Origin: Aureimonas glaciei
Lineage (GTDB): Bacteria > Pseudomonadota > Alphaproteobacteria > Rhizobiales > Rhizobiaceae
NCBI RefSeq assembly: GCF_014643375.1
Contig: NZ_BMJJ01000003.1
Span: forward strand, 186,001 to 250,000
Length of the DNA: 64,000 nt
Reading direction: 5' to 3'
The number at the start of each line of letters is the position of its first letter. Positions within the stretch are counted from its first letter, which is position 1. Both the position numbers and the translations under genes were made by a program. Under the pieces are notes generated by a model. That model did not search any database and had not been told where the DNA came from. It worked only from the letters and a program-made list of their open reading frames with translations. This document shows positions 17,636 to 26,990 of the stretch, piece by piece.

Positions 17636-18385
17636 ATGGTCGATCAGGCCGAAACGAAGACGAGCGGCGGCTTCGGCGAGACGGTGAAGGTCATCGTCCA
17701 GGCGCTGCTGCTGGCGCTGGTCATCCGCACCGTGCTGTTCCAGCCCTTCTCGATTCCCTCGGGCTCGATGATGCCGACCCTGGTGCAGGGCGACTACCTC
17801 TTCGTCTCGAAGTGGAGCTACGGCTACAGCAAATATTCCTTTCCCTCGCTGAAGCCGTGGATCGGCTATCTGCCCTTCGAGGGCCGGATCATCGCCATGG
17901 CGCCGACGCGCGGCGACGTCATCGTCTTCCGCAAGCCGGGCGACGAGGAGACCGACTACATCAAGCGGCTGATCGGCCTGCCCGGCGATCGCATCCAGGT
18001 GCGGGACGGCATTCTTTTCCTCAACGACGTCGCGGTGCCGCGCGAGGCCGCCGGCGAGTTCACCGCCGAGGATGGCTCCAAGGTCCAGCAGTTCACCGAG
18101 ACCCTGCCGAACGGCGTCTCCTATCTCACCCTCGACCTCAGCCCCAATTCGACCGGTGACAACACGCGCGAATTCGTCGTCCCGCCGGACCACTATTTCA
18201 TGATGGGCGACAACCGCGACAACTCGCTCGACAGCCGTTTCGACGTCGGCTACGTGCCCGCCGAAAATCTCGTCGGCAAGGCGCAGGTCATCTTCTTCTC
18301 CATCGGCGGCAATTCCTCGCCGCTGAAGATCTGGGACTGGCCGACCGAGCTGCGCCCGAGCCGCTTCTTCTCATGGCTAAGCTGA
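17636..18385 (+). CDS. lepB: Signal peptidase I
   Basis: A membrane-bound serine protease that removes signal peptides from exported proteins. The 249-residue product has an N-terminal membrane helix (VQALLLALVIRTVLF), the catalytic serine S44 in PSGSMMPTL, the general-base lysine K110 in DYIKRLIGLPGD, and the C-terminal box MGDNRDNSLDSR. GAAGGAAAG precedes the ATG. It overlaps rnc by 13 bases, so the two are co-translated in the lepB-rnc-era-recO operon. Confidence 0.96.
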   Translation: MVDQAETKTSGGFGETVKVIVQALLLALVIRTVLFQPFSIPSGSMMPTLVQGDYLFVSKWSYGYSKYSFPSLKPWIGYLPFEGRIIAMAPTRGDVIVFRKPGDEETDYIKRLIGLPGDRIQVRDGILFLNDVAVPREAAGEFTAEDGSKVQQFTETLPNGVSYLTLDLSPNSTGDNTREFVVPPDHYFMMGDNRDNSLDSRFDVGYVPAENLVGKAQVIFFSIGGNSSPLKIWDWPTELRPSRFFSWLS

Positions 18386-19080
18386 AGCAGAGGCCGGGGC
18401 TCGACGAACTCGAGCGGCGCCTCGGCGTCGAGCCGCTGGACCGCCCCCGGCTGGAGCGTGCCCTGACGCATGCCAGCATGCGCCAGGGCGGCGCCGCCTC
18501 GAGCTACGAGCGGCTCGAATTCCTGGGCGACCGCGTCCTCGGCCTCGTCATCGCCGAAAAGCTGTTCGAGATGTTTCCGCAAGCGAGCGAGGGCGAGATG
18601 TCGCTCCGGCTCAACTCGCTGGTCTCGGCCGAGGCCTGCGCCGAGGTCGCCGACGAGATCGGCCTCGGCGACTTCATCCGGCATGGCGGCGACGTCAAGA
18701 AGGTGAAGGGCGAGAAGAGCCGCAACATCCGCGCCGACGTGGTAGAGTCGCTGATCGCGGCGATCTATCTCGGCAACGGCCTGGAGGATGCCCGTGCGGT
18801 GATCCACCGGCTCTGGGGGCCAAGGCTCGCCGCCGCGGTATCGGCCCGGCGCGACGCCAAGACGGCGCTGCAGGAATGGGTGCACACGCGCACCACCGTG
18901 GTGCCGCGCTACGAGATCACGGCGCGCACCGGCCCCGACCATGATCCGTTGTTCACCGTCAAGGCGGTGATCGAGAATGTCGACCCCGCCGAGGGAACTG
19001 GCCGCTCCAAGCGGCTGGCGGAGCAGGAGGCCGCGACCGCGGTCTTGATCCGCGAAGGTGTCTGGAAGGACGAGACGTGA
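18373..19080 (+). CDS. rnc: Ribonuclease III
   Basis: A double-strand-specific endoribonuclease that processes rRNA precursors and structured mRNAs. The 235-residue protein has the signature ERLEFLGDRVLG (46-57) and a second catalytic acidic site in ADVVESLIAAIYL. A C-terminal double-stranded RNA-binding domain follows (about 160-232, ALQEWVHTR and SKRLAEQEAA). It overlaps lepB at the front and era at the back (GTGA), supporting one operon. Confidence 0.95.
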   Translation: MAKLKQRPGLDELERRLGVEPLDRPRLERALTHASMRQGGAASSYERLEFLGDRVLGLVIAEKLFEMFPQASEGEMSLRLNSLVSAEACAEVADEIGLGDFIRHGGDVKKVKGEKSRNIRADVVESLIAAIYLGNGLEDARAVIHRLWGPRLAAAVSARRDAKTALQEWVHTRTTVVPRYEITARTGPDHDPLFTVKAVIENVDPAEGTGRSKRLAEQEAATAVLIREGVWKDET

Positions 19081-20054
19081 GCGAAGAACCAGACATCAGC
19101 GAAACGGCAAAACCCGCCGAAACCGCCGCGGAAGCCGCGACCGCCGCCGCCGTCGAGGCCGGCACGCGCTCGGGCTTCGTCGCCCTCCTCGGCGCGCCGA
19201 ACGCCGGCAAGTCGACGCTGGTCAACCAGCTGGTCGGCACGAAGGTCTCGATCGTCACCCACAAGGTGCAGACGACGCGCGCGCTGGTGCGCGGCATCGC
19301 CATCGAGGACCGCACCCAGATCGTCTTCGTCGACACGCCCGGCGTCTTCCAGCCCAAGCGCCGGCTTGACCGCGCCATGGTGAAGACCGCCTGGAGCGGC
19401 GCCAAGGACGCCGACGTCGTGATGGCGATCATCGACGCCGAGCGCGGCATTTCCGGCGACGTCGAATCCATCCTCGACCGGCTGAAGGAATCCAAGCGCC
19501 CGGTCGTCCTCCTCCTCAACAAGATCGACGCCGTTCCCCGCGAAAAGCTGCTGGCGCTGACCAAGGATCTCACCGAGCGCGGCGTCGAGTTCGAAAAAGT
19601 GTTCATGATCTCGGCGCTGAAGGCCTTTGGCTGCGCCGACCTGATGGCCTGGCTCGCCACCCGCCTGCCTCCCGGTCCCTGGTACTATCCGGAAGACCAG
19701 ATCACCGATCTGCCGATCCGCCAGCTCGCCGCCGAGATCACTAGGGAAAAGCTGTTCCTGCGCCTGCACCAGGAACTTCCCTATGCGAGCCATGTCGAAA
19801 CCGAGCTCTGGGAAAAGCGCGAAGACGGCTCGATCCGCATCGAGCAGACCATTTTCGTCGAGCGCGAGAGCCAGAAGAAGATCGTCATCGGCCACAAGGG
19901 CGAGACCATCAAGGCCATCGGCTCGGCGGCACGGCGCGAAATCGGCGAAGTCGCGGAGGAAAAGGTCCACCTCTTCCTCTTCGTCAAGGTGCGCGAGAAC
20001 TGGGGTGATGACCCCGAGCGCTACCGCGAAATGGGCCTCGACTTCTCGACCTGA
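19077..20054 (+). CDS. era: GTPase Era
   Basis: Era binds the 3' end of 16S rRNA and assists 30S maturation. The 325-residue protein has G1 GAPNAGKS (39-46), G3 DTPG (86-89) and G4 NKID (148-151), followed by a C-terminal KH RNA-binding domain (about 235-320, with VIGHKGETIKAIG). An alanine/glutamate-rich N-terminal extension of about 30 residues precedes the G domain, so an internal start is conceivable. The GTG overlaps the rnc stop. Confidence 0.95.
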   Translation: MSEEPDISETAKPAETAAEAATAAAVEAGTRSGFVALLGAPNAGKSTLVNQLVGTKVSIVTHKVQTTRALVRGIAIEDRTQIVFVDTPGVFQPKRRLDRAMVKTAWSGAKDADVVMAIIDAERGISGDVESILDRLKESKRPVVLLLNKIDAVPREKLLALTKDLTERGVEFEKVFMISALKAFGCADLMAWLATRLPPGPWYYPEDQITDLPIRQLAAEITREKLFLRLHQELPYASHVETELWEKREDGSIRIEQTIFVERESQKKIVIGHKGETIKAIGSAARREIGEVAEEKVHLFLFVKVRENWGDDPERYREMGLDFST

Positions 20055-20066
20055 GAAAGGCCTTCC

Positions 20067-20840
20067 ATGGAATGGCGTGAGCAGGGGATCGTCCTCGGCG
20101 TTCGCAAGCTCGGCGAGACCAGCGTCGTCGTGGAGCTGATGACGCGCGATCGCGGCCGCCATCTCGGCCTCGTGCGCGGCGGCCGCTCGCGCAAGCAGCA
20201 GCCGGTGCTGCAGCCCGGCAACCAGGTCGAGGCGACCTGGCACGCCCGGCTCGACGAGCACATGGGCACGATGACCATCGAGCCGATCGAGCTGCGCGCC
20301 GCCCGCCTGATGGAGACGCCCGTCGGCCTGCACGGCATCCAGCTGCTGGCCGCGCATCTCCGCCTGCTGCCCGAGCGCGACGCCCATCCCCGGCTCTATG
20401 ATGGGCTGAAGATCATCGTCGACCATCTCGACGATCCCGTGCAGGCGGGCGAACTCGTGCTGCGCTTCGAGATCGCGCTTTTGGAGGAGCTCGGCTTCGG
20501 CCTCGACCTCGAGACCTGTGCGGCGACGGGCACGCGGGACAATCTCGTCTACGTCTCGCCGAAATCCGGCCGTGCCGTCTCGGCCGAGGCGGGCCTGCCC
20601 TGGCACGACAAGCTGCTGGCGCTGCCGGGTTTTCTCGGTGCGACGGGCGGCCGGGCCGATGCCGCGGCGCTCGCCGACGGCTTTGCCATGACGCGCTATT
20701 TTCTCGCCCGCCACGTCTGGTCGGCCCGCGCCATCGCCGAGCCGCCCTCGCGCGAGCCGCTGATCGCCGCCATCGCGCGGCAGAACGGCGCGGCGCGGCT
20801 GCCGCGGGACGATGAGGTTTTGGCCGACCTGCCGGGCTGA
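20067..20840 (+). CDS. recO: DNA repair protein RecO
   Basis: A mediator of the RecFOR pathway that loads RecA onto SSB-coated single-stranded DNA. The 257-residue protein has the N-terminal OB fold (MEWREQGIVLGVRKLGETS), the motif HLGLVRGGRSRKQQP, and a helical C-terminal half (LRFEIALLEELGFGLDLETC). It starts 12 bases after era with AAAGG upstream and closes the lepB-rnc-era-recO operon. Confidence 0.93.
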   Translation: MEWREQGIVLGVRKLGETSVVVELMTRDRGRHLGLVRGGRSRKQQPVLQPGNQVEATWHARLDEHMGTMTIEPIELRAARLMETPVGLHGIQLLAAHLRLLPERDAHPRLYDGLKIIVDHLDDPVQAGELVLRFEIALLEELGFGLDLETCAATGTRDNLVYVSPKSGRAVSAEAGLPWHDKLLALPGFLGATGGRADAAALADGFAMTRYFLARHVWSARAIAEPPSREPLIAAIARQNGAARLPRDDEVLADLPG

Positions 20841-20980
20841 GGGTTTTGGCCCTTCGGGCCGCGACGTCGCAGGTGCCCCGTGACCCGCCGACGCTCTCCG
20901 GCCTGTGTTCAGCTCGGCGGAAGCTATGCCGCGCGCGGCGGGCGGGGCAGGGGATGGACCGCCCCGGGTGAACCTCGCCC

Positions 20981-22210
20981 TCAGGCCGGCCCGAGCGCGC
21001 GCTGGACCGGCACCTCGCGGATCGGCCAGTGCACGAGCGCCGCAAAAATCCCCATGCCGACGCCGAGCCACCAGACGACGTCGTAGCTGCCCGTCTGCGC
21101 ATAGAGTTTTCCCCCCAGCCAGACGCCGAGGAACGAGCCGATCTGGTGCGAGAAGAACACCAACCCGCCGAGCAGGCCGAGATATTTCGTGCCGAACATG
21201 ATCGCGACGAGGGCGTTCGTCGGCGGCACGGTGGAGAGCCAGAGCAGGCCCATGACAATCGAGAACACCACCACCGTCGCCGGCGAGGCCGGCACCAGCA
21301 GGAAGATCGTCACCACCACCGAGCGGCCGAGATAGATCAGCGCGAGGAAGATCGGCTTGGAATAGCGCTGGCCGATCATGCCGGACGCGATCGAGCCGAT
21401 GACGTTGAAGAAGCCGATCAGCGCCAGCGCCGTCACCGCCCAGACCGGGGCGATGCCGAGATCGGCGATGTAGGCGGGAAAATGCGCGGTGATGAAGGCG
21501 ACCTGGAAACCGCAGACGAAGAAGCCCGAGGTGAGGAGAAGATAGCTTTTCGTCGCGAACGCCTCGCGCAGCGCCGCGCCCATGGTCTGCTCGATCTCGG
21601 CCTTTCCGAGCTTCGGCCGGGAACCGTTGCCGCGCAGGCCGATGGCGAGCACCGGCACGAGCAGCATCATCGCCGAGAGCACGAGCAGCGAATCGGCCCA
21701 GCCGAAAGTGTCGATCAGGCCCTGGCTCAGCGGCGCGAAGACGAACATGCCGAGCGAGCCGGCGGCGGTGCCGAGCCCGAAGACGAAGGAGCGCTGCTCC
21801 GGCGCCACCCGTCGGGCGAAGGCCGCGAGCACGATGCCGAAGGAGCCGGCGGCGACGGCCAGGCCGACGAGCACGCCGGAGCCGATCGTCAGCCACAGCG
21901 GCGAGGGCGCAAAGGCCGTGACGGCAAGGCCCGTCGCATAGAGAAGGCCCGACAGGACCAGCACTTTCGCGGTCCCGAACTTGTCGGCGACCGCCCCGAA
22001 CAAAGGCTGCCCGGCGCCCCAGAACAGGTTCTGGAGGGCGATGGCGATGGCGAAATCCTCGCGGCTCCAGCCCCTGTCGGCCAGCATCGGCAGCTGGAAG
22101 AAGCCGATCGCCGAGCGCGGCCCGAAGGTCAGCATGGCGATCAGGCAGCCGGCGCCGATGGCCAGCCACGGCACGGTCGCAGGGGCACGCTGGGTGGCGG
22201 AAAGCGTCAT
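20981..22210 (-). CDS. Major facilitator superfamily transporter
   Basis: A 409-residue, 12-helix inner-membrane carrier. The loop between helices 2 and 3 has the MFS pattern GAVADKFGTAKVLVLSG, and a cytoplasmic loop of about 35 charged residues separates the two six-helix halves (GSRPKLGKAEIEQT). Substrate cannot be told from sequence; the layout resembles the oxalate/formate and monocarboxylate carriers. It is convergent with recO and has no obvious operon partner. Confidence 0.82.
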   Translation of the reverse strand: MTLSATQRAPATVPWLAIGAGCLIAMLTFGPRSAIGFFQLPMLADRGWSREDFAIAIALQNLFWGAGQPLFGAVADKFGTAKVLVLSGLLYATGLAVTAFAPSPLWLTIGSGVLVGLAVAAGSFGIVLAAFARRVAPEQRSFVFGLGTAAGSLGMFVFAPLSQGLIDTFGWADSLLVLSAMMLLVPVLAIGLRGNGSRPKLGKAEIEQTMGAALREAFATKSYLLLTSGFFVCGFQVAFITAHFPAYIADLGIAPVWAVTALALIGFFNVIGSIASGMIGQRYSKPIFLALIYLGRSVVVTIFLLVPASPATVVVFSIVMGLLWLSTVPPTNALVAIMFGTKYLGLLGGLVFFSHQIGSFLGVWLGGKLYAQTGSYDVVWWLGVGMGIFAALVHWPIREVPVQRALGPA

Positions 22211-22347
22211 GGGCGGGCTCCAGCAAGGCGACGACCGATGTTGAGCCGCCGGCGGCGGCGGGGCAAGCGCGTTTGGGTGATGGGAGGGATCAATTGCGGT
22301 GATGGGGTGCGTTCGAGCGCGCGGCCGATGGGGGCGAGGGTCGATAT

Positions 22348-22370
22348 GACGAGAGCCGGCGGCTCTCGTC
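22348..22370 (-). terminator. Perfect 10-base-pair hairpin downstream of the small-protein pair
   Basis: GACGAGAGCC pairs exactly with GGCTCTCGTC around a three-base loop. It lies about 60 bases past the stop of the leftward small membrane protein and could end that transcript. There is no T-run. Confidence 0.5.
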
Positions 22371-22431
22371 AGAAGGACCCGAGGGCCGGAACCCGGCCGC
22401 TCGCAGCTTGCGCGAACGGCCGGGCCCGTCG

Positions 22432-22656
22432 TCAGCCGACACGCACCACGAAGCGACGAAGAAGCATCGTGGTGAGGGCAATGAGCGCCGAACCCGCCAG
22501 CCAGAAACCGCTGACGGCTCGCTCGTCAGTCCAAGCGATGGCGGCATAGATCGCGAGCGCAGAGACGGTCCAGATGACGAACAAGGCCGCACCGATCCAG
22601 GAAACCACGGCGACCGACATTGCCGTCCGGTGATGCCGTTCGTGGAGAATCGTCAC
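22432..22656 (-). CDS. Small two-helix membrane protein
   Basis: A 74-residue protein with two hydrophobic stretches: AVVSWIGAALFVIWTVSALAI (about 15-36) and FWLAGSALIALTTMLL (about 50-66), and a basic end RRFVVRVG. Family unknown. Its ATG overlaps the stop of the preceding YdcH-like gene by four bases, so the two form a small leftward operon. Both lie divergently from the OxyR-like regulator gene. Confidence 0.6.
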   Translation of the reverse strand: MTILHERHHRTAMSVAVVSWIGAALFVIWTVSALAIYAAIAWTDERAVSGFWLAGSALIALTTMLLRRFVVRVG

Positions 22657-22892
22657 GCCGATGACGGGGCGACGGGCACGCGGAACGACCGGCGGCTCAC
22701 GACCGGGATCTTTCGTATGGTGCCGCTGCGGCTGCGGTGCTCGAGAAACTCGATGCGTTCGCGAAGATACAGCCTCAGCTTCTTCAAGCTCCGGAGCCGA
22801 AGGCTATCGGGAGCCGGGCGCGCATGCTCCTCGTCGATCTTGTCCTGAAGGGCATCGCGGTGTTTTTGTAGCGAAACCAGGAACGTGTCCAT
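22653..22892 (-). CDS. DUF465/YdcH-like small protein
   Basis: A 79-residue basic helical protein. The segment SLQKHRDALQDKIDEEHARP then LRLRSLKKLRLYLRERIE resembles the DUF465 (YdcH) family of small proteins of unknown function. The start at 22892 was chosen because GGAGG lies five bases upstream; an ATG 12 bases earlier would contain that ribosome-binding site. It is the first gene of the two-gene leftward operon and divergent from the LysR regulator. Confidence 0.62.
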   Translation of the reverse strand: MDTFLVSLQKHRDALQDKIDEEHARPAPDSLRLRSLKKLRLYLRERIEFLEHRSRSGTIRKIPVVSRRSFRVPVAPSSA

Positions 22893-22990
22893 GGGAACCT
22901 CCATGTTGAAGACACGGTTGATGTCGGCATCGCGCCTCGATAGTTCTAATTCATTGTCCCAATGACTGCGTTAGTCCGAAGCTATCGCCA

Positions 22991-23938
22991 ATGCCTTTCC
23001 GTCCGACGTTCCGGCAATTGGAGTACATCGTCGCTGTGGCCGAGTGCGGCCATTTCGGCAAGGCGGCACGACGCTGCAACGTGTCCCAGCCGACGCTCTC
23101 CGTTCAGATCGCCAGCGTCGAGGACGGGCTCGATGTTCAGCTCTTCGAGCGGACCCCCTCGGCGATCCTGCTCACGCCGACCGGAGAACGTTTCGTCCGC
23201 GGCGCACGCCTGACGCTGGCCGCGTTGACAGACCTTGTGGATGCCGCAGGGAAGGACCGCCGCAACCTCGGCGGACTGGTGAGGATCGGCACACCCCCCA
23301 GCTTCGGGCCCTATTTCCTTCCCACCTTCCTGCCGCCGATCCACCGTGCTTATCCCGCCCTCCGGATCCATATTCAGGAGGACCGTCCGGCCGCCATTGA
23401 GTCCGCGGTTTTTGAAGGCACGCTCGACTGCGGCATAGGCCCGGCCTGCGACATGCCGGGCCTCAGCGAGATCGCAATCGGCGTCGAGCGCCTGTATCTC
23501 GGCGTTCCGGCCGACCATCGCCTGGCGTCCGCAAGCCGTGTCGGCATCGGGGACTTAAGGGGTGAACAGCTTCTGGCCTTGGGAAGCGGCAATCGCCTGC
23601 TGGAGAATGTCCAGCATCTGGCGGAGGCTTCCGGCGCTGTCATCGTCGACGATTACCAGGGAACAAGCCTCGACGCGATCCGGCAGATGATCGCCATCGG
23701 AATGGGGTGCTCGCTTTTTCCGGAACTCTATGCCCGTGCCGAGTTCCGGCCCACCGATGACGTGCGGCTGATCACCATCGAGGACTGGCGGGAGACACGC
23801 CCCATCGGCCTGTATTTTCGCGAGAACAGTGGCCGACGGCATCACTTCGAGACGCTGGCCGAGGAAGCGCGAAGATCGGCATCCAGCCTGGGTTTGAGGA
23901 ACGAGAATTCTTCGGAGCGAACGGCCGACGTTCCATAG
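22991..23938 (+). CDS. LysR-family regulator, OxyR-like but without the redox cysteine
   Basis: A 315-residue LysR-type regulator. The helix-turn-helix (about 8-67) reads RQLEYIVAVAECGHFGKAAR and closely resembles OxyR, as does IHIQEDRPAAIESAVFEG (126-143). In OxyR the peroxide-sensing cysteine sits in a GHCLRDQ motif. The matching position here reads GNRLLEN (200-206), so the cysteine is replaced by arginine R202, and no resolving cysteine follows. It therefore probably senses something other than peroxide through disulfide formation. The divergent small-protein operon is a possible target. Confidence 0.85.
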   Translation: MPFRPTFRQLEYIVAVAECGHFGKAARRCNVSQPTLSVQIASVEDGLDVQLFERTPSAILLTPTGERFVRGARLTLAALTDLVDAAGKDRRNLGGLVRIGTPPSFGPYFLPTFLPPIHRAYPALRIHIQEDRPAAIESAVFEGTLDCGIGPACDMPGLSEIAIGVERLYLGVPADHRLASASRVGIGDLRGEQLLALGSGNRLLENVQHLAEASGAVIVDDYQGTSLDAIRQMIAIGMGCSLFPELYARAEFRPTDDVRLITIEDWRETRPIGLYFRENSGRRHHFETLAEEARRSASSLGLRNENSSERTADVP

Positions 23939-24132
23939 CCTTTCCGGCAAGGCAGCCCTGCATCATGCGATGGCGCCAAGGTCTGGTTCACAGAAAGCGT
24001 CAGGAAAGCCGTCAGTCCCCCTCCATCGGGGAGCGCCTTCGCGGCCGGGTAGCGCCCCCGCCGCCATTGCCGCGTGACGAACGCCTGCAAAAATGGCAAA
24101 GCGTGCCGAAAGCTTTGGCACCCTACGGCAGC

Positions 24133-25023
24133 ATGATGAAACCGATCCTGATTTCCCGCATCGCCGATCTGCGCGCGGCCCTGTCTGCGCCCCGCCGCGA
24201 GGGGCAGTCGATCGGGCTGGTGCCGACCATGGGCTATCTCCACCGCGGGCACATGGCGCTGGTCGACCAGGCGAGGGGCGAGAACGGCCTCGTCGTCGTC
24301 TCGATCTTCGTCAATCCGACGCAGTTCGGCCCGAACGAGGATCTCGACACCTATCCGCGCGATCTCGAAGGGGACCTCAAACTCTGCGCCGAGCATGGGG
24401 TCGACATCGTCTTCGCGCCGGATGTCGCCGACATGTATCCCGAATCCATGGCGACCACGATCGACGTGGCGCCGCTCTCGACGATCCTCATCGGGGCGCA
24501 GCGGCCCGGGCATTTTCAGGGCGTGGCGACGGTCGTCGCCAAACTCTTCAACATCGTCCAGCCCTCCCGCGCCTATTTCGGCGAGAAGGATTTTCAGCAG
24601 CTGACGGTGGTGCGCCGGATGGTGCGCGACCTCTCCTTCGATATCGCGATCGTCGGCGTGCCGACGGTGCGCGAGGCCGACGGGCTCGCCGCCTCCTCGC
24701 GCAATGTCCGGCTGTCGCCGGAAGACCGCTCCGCCGCCGCCGTGGTGTCGCGGGCGCTGGATCTCGCCGAGGCGATGGTCGCCGGCGGCGAGCGCGATCC
24801 AGCCGCAGTGGCACAGGCCGTGCGGCAGACGATTGCCGGGGAATCCCGGGCCGGCACGCCCGCGGTCGACGTGCGGCTGGCGGCGACGCTGGGCGAACTC
24901 GACGTCATCGGCGCGGCGCCGGTCGTCGTCCTCGTCACCGTGCCCTTCGGCAGCGTCCTCCTGCTCGACCAGCGGGAGATGGCCGGCGCTGCCGGCGCAA
25001 ACCAGAAGAGGAAAACGGCATGA
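24133..25023 (+). CDS. panC: Pantothenate synthetase (pantoate-beta-alanine ligase)
   Basis: Couples pantoate and beta-alanine using ATP. The 296-residue protein has the nucleotidyl-transferase motif [14 protein letters not shown] (about 31-44), the pantoate/ATP site [25 protein letters not shown] and the KMSKS-like ASSRNVRL. Two ATGs (24133 and 24136) are possible; residues encoded further upstream do not match the family. Its TGA overlaps the panB ATG by four bases (ATGA), so panC and panB are translationally coupled. No panD was seen. Confidence 0.94.
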   Translation: MMKPILISRIADLRAALSAPRREGQSIGLVPTMGYLHRGHMALVDQARGENGLVVVSIFVNPTQFGPNEDLDTYPRDLEGDLKLCAEHGVDIVFAPDVADMYPESMATTIDVAPLSTILIGAQRPGHFQGVATVVAKLFNIVQPSRAYFGEKDFQQLTVVRRMVRDLSFDIAIVGVPTVREADGLAASSRNVRLSPEDRSAAAVVSRALDLAEAMVAGGERDPAAVAQAVRQTIAGESRAGTPAVDVRLAATLGELDVIGAAPVVVLVTVPFGSVLLLDQREMAGAAGANQKRKTA

Positions 25024-25841
25024 GCGCCGAGATCATCACCAAGCGCCAGAGCGCGCCCTCGATCCGGGCCCGCAAGGGCGGCGAGAAGATCGTCGCGCTG
25101 ACCAGCTACAGCGCCGGTACCGCCCGTCTCGTCGATCCCTTCTGCGACCTGCTGCTGGTCGGCGACAGCCTCGCCATGGTCGAGCACGGCCTCGGCTCGA
25201 CCCTCTCGGCGACGCTGGAGATGATGATCCTGCACGGCGCCAGCGTGGTGCGCGGCTCGGCCCGGTCGCTCGTCGTCGTCGATCTGCCCTTCGGCAGCTA
25301 CGAGGCGAGCCCCGAGACGGCCTTCCGCCACGCGGCGCGGCTCATGGCCGAGACCGGCTGCGGCGCGGTGAAGCTCGAGGGCGGCGCGCACATGGCCGAG
25401 ACCATTCGGTTCCTGACGACCCGCGGCATTCCCGTGATGGCGCATGTCGGGCTCACCCCGCAGGCCGTGAACACCTTTGGCGGCTTCAAGACGCAAGGGC
25501 GCGAACGCGAGCAATGGGCGGCGATCGAGGCGGACGCCGCCGCCGTCGCCGAGGCCGGCGCCTTTGCCGTGGTGCTGGAGGGCGTCGTCGAGCCGCTGGC
25601 GGCGAAGATCACGCAAAACCTCGACATCCCGACCATCGGCATCGGCGCCTCGGCCGAGTGCGACGGGCAGATCCTGGTGCTGGAGGATATGCTGGGCCTC
25701 TCGCCGCGCGTGCCCCGCTTCGTCCACCGCTTCGGCGCCATCGGCGAGGCCGTCACTGCGGCCGTCGAAGCCTATGCCGAGGCTGTGCGCACGAAGGCGT
25801 TTCCAGGCGAGGCGAACGTCTACCAGCCGAAGGCCGGCTGA
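25020..25841 (+). CDS. panB: Ketopantoate hydroxymethyltransferase
   Basis: Transfers a hydroxymethyl group from methylene-tetrahydrofolate to alpha-ketoisovalerate, the first step to pantothenate. The 273-residue TIM-barrel protein has [15 protein letters not shown], the metal and substrate motif [26 protein letters not shown] and [15 protein letters not shown]. It is coupled to panC by a four-base overlap. A long repeat-containing intergenic region follows. Confidence 0.95.
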   Translation: MSAEIITKRQSAPSIRARKGGEKIVALTSYSAGTARLVDPFCDLLLVGDSLAMVEHGLGSTLSATLEMMILHGASVVRGSARSLVVVDLPFGSYEASPETAFRHAARLMAETGCGAVKLEGGAHMAETIRFLTTRGIPVMAHVGLTPQAVNTFGGFKTQGREREQWAAIEADAAAVAEAGAFAVVLEGVVEPLAAKITQNLDIPTIGIGASAECDGQILVLEDMLGLSPRVPRFVHRFGAIGEAVTAAVEAYAEAVRTKAFPGEANVYQPKAG

Positions 25842-26376
25842 GGCCTGACGGCAGGCTCCGACGCGCCGGCGCGCGGCTGCGGCCACGGAGGGCGGGGCGG
25901 CAGGGACGTCCATCGATGTCGCGAGGCACGCCGATCTCGTCGAGCGGCTGCGCTCTACATCGTTCCCCGAGCCGCAGACTTCTCAGTTTCGTCATCCTCG
26001 GGCCCCGGCCCCGGGGAACCATGCCGGGGCTTCAACGCGCCAATCCGGTACCAAAATGCCGCGTCATCGCTGGGGCATGGGTACTGGGTGAAGCCTGCAA
26101 TGACGAATTTTGTAGGGTGGCAGACGATGTCACCGCCTGCCGAACGAAGAGCACGTCCTCTCCGAATCGTCATCCCGGACTTGATCCGGGACCCATTCCA
26201 AATCGCTGAACATGATCGAGGACGGCGGACATTCCCGATCCTGACCCGATTGGGCAGGGACAGCGCCTCGGCATGGGTTTCGGGTCAAGCCCGGGATAAC
26301 TAATCTGAGAGGGTGGCACCTTGGCTGGGCGCGACACGCGCAACGGCACAAAGCCCGGCATCAACCCAGGCCTGCC
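25842..26376. other. Intergenic region largely filled by a composite palindromic repeat
   Basis: About 535 bases between panB and the convergently oriented phosphatase-like gene. 25991-26300 is a composite repeat described separately. The first 150 bases (25842-25990) contain nothing recognisable. The last 75 bases are unique sequence near the end of the next gene. Confidence 0.6.
25991..26300. repeat. Composite palindromic repeat, copy 1
   Basis: This has three parts. First is a partial core beginning GTCATCCTCGGGCC (25991-26030). A leader unit of about 56 bases follows (26113-26168; GGGTGGCAGACGATGTCACC). Last is a core of about 132 bases (26169-26300) that begins GTCATCCCGGACTTGATCC and ends GGGTCAAGCCCGGGATAAC, so that its two ends pair as an inverted repeat. 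The same leader-plus-core order recurs at 45946-46131 and 48026-48211. Confidence 0.8.
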
Positions 26377-26892
26377 CTACAGCGTCAGCGGCAGGATGAA
26401 AGGCGTGCCGCTGTAGGCGTCGGCGCCGCGGCCGATGGCGGCGATGGCGCGGGTCATGCGGCCGTCGCGCGCCAGCTTCGCGTCGGCGAGCGCCACGAGG
26501 CGGGCGTTCGGCGTCGCCGAGGGGGCGCGGCGGCGCAGCTCCTTCGCCAGCGCTTCCTCGTCGAGATCGGGATTGATCGCCAGCGCCAGGATGTAGGCGG
26601 CGGCCGTCGAGCGGCTGATCCCGGCCCAGCAGTGGACGGCGAGCGGCGTCGCGCGGTCCCAGCGATGGCCGAAAGCGAGGAGCTGATCGAGATGGTCTTC
26701 GGCCGGCGCGGTCATGCCGTCGATCGGGGCGACGATGTCGTTCATGCCGAGAAACAGGTGACGCTCGGCGGTGATGGTCACGGGCCGTTCGACGGGGGTG
26801 TCGATGTTGATCAGCGTCACCACGTCGAGCGCGCCGTGCTCAGCGACGGTGGCCGGCAGGTCCGCGAGGGAAGAGACGACGAGATAGGTCAT
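26377..26892 (-). CDS. Dual-specificity / tyrosine phosphatase-like protein
   Basis: A 171-residue protein with a clear CX5R phosphatase loop: HCWAGISRSTAAAY (about 89-102; cysteine nucleophile at about 90). An aspartate that could act as general acid lies in the preceding GMNDIVAPIDG loop. The length matches small DSP-like enzymes conserved in Rhizobiales; the substrate is unknown. The ATG has GGAGCCTCCC upstream. It is followed in the transcription direction by repeat DNA, and the HD-domain gene lies just upstream on the same strand (about 100 bases). Confidence 0.82.
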   Translation of the reverse strand: MTYLVVSSLADLPATVAEHGALDVVTLINIDTPVERPVTITAERHLFLGMNDIVAPIDGMTAPAEDHLDQLLAFGHRWDRATPLAVHCWAGISRSTAAAYILALAINPDLDEEALAKELRRRAPSATPNARLVALADAKLARDGRMTRAIAAIGRGADAYSGTPFILPLTL

Positions 26893-26990
26893 GGGAGGCT
26901 CCGGCGGCCCGATCTCGGCCCGGGAAAGCCGGCGCGCGTGGAGATCGGGCGAATGCAAGTATCTGGGTCAGCGGCACGACCGCGGAAAGG

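Noticed and set aside
18909-22226. 1105-codon minus-strand frame across era, recO and the MFS gene
   Set aside because: Opposite or out of frame with three recognised genes; low-complexity product.
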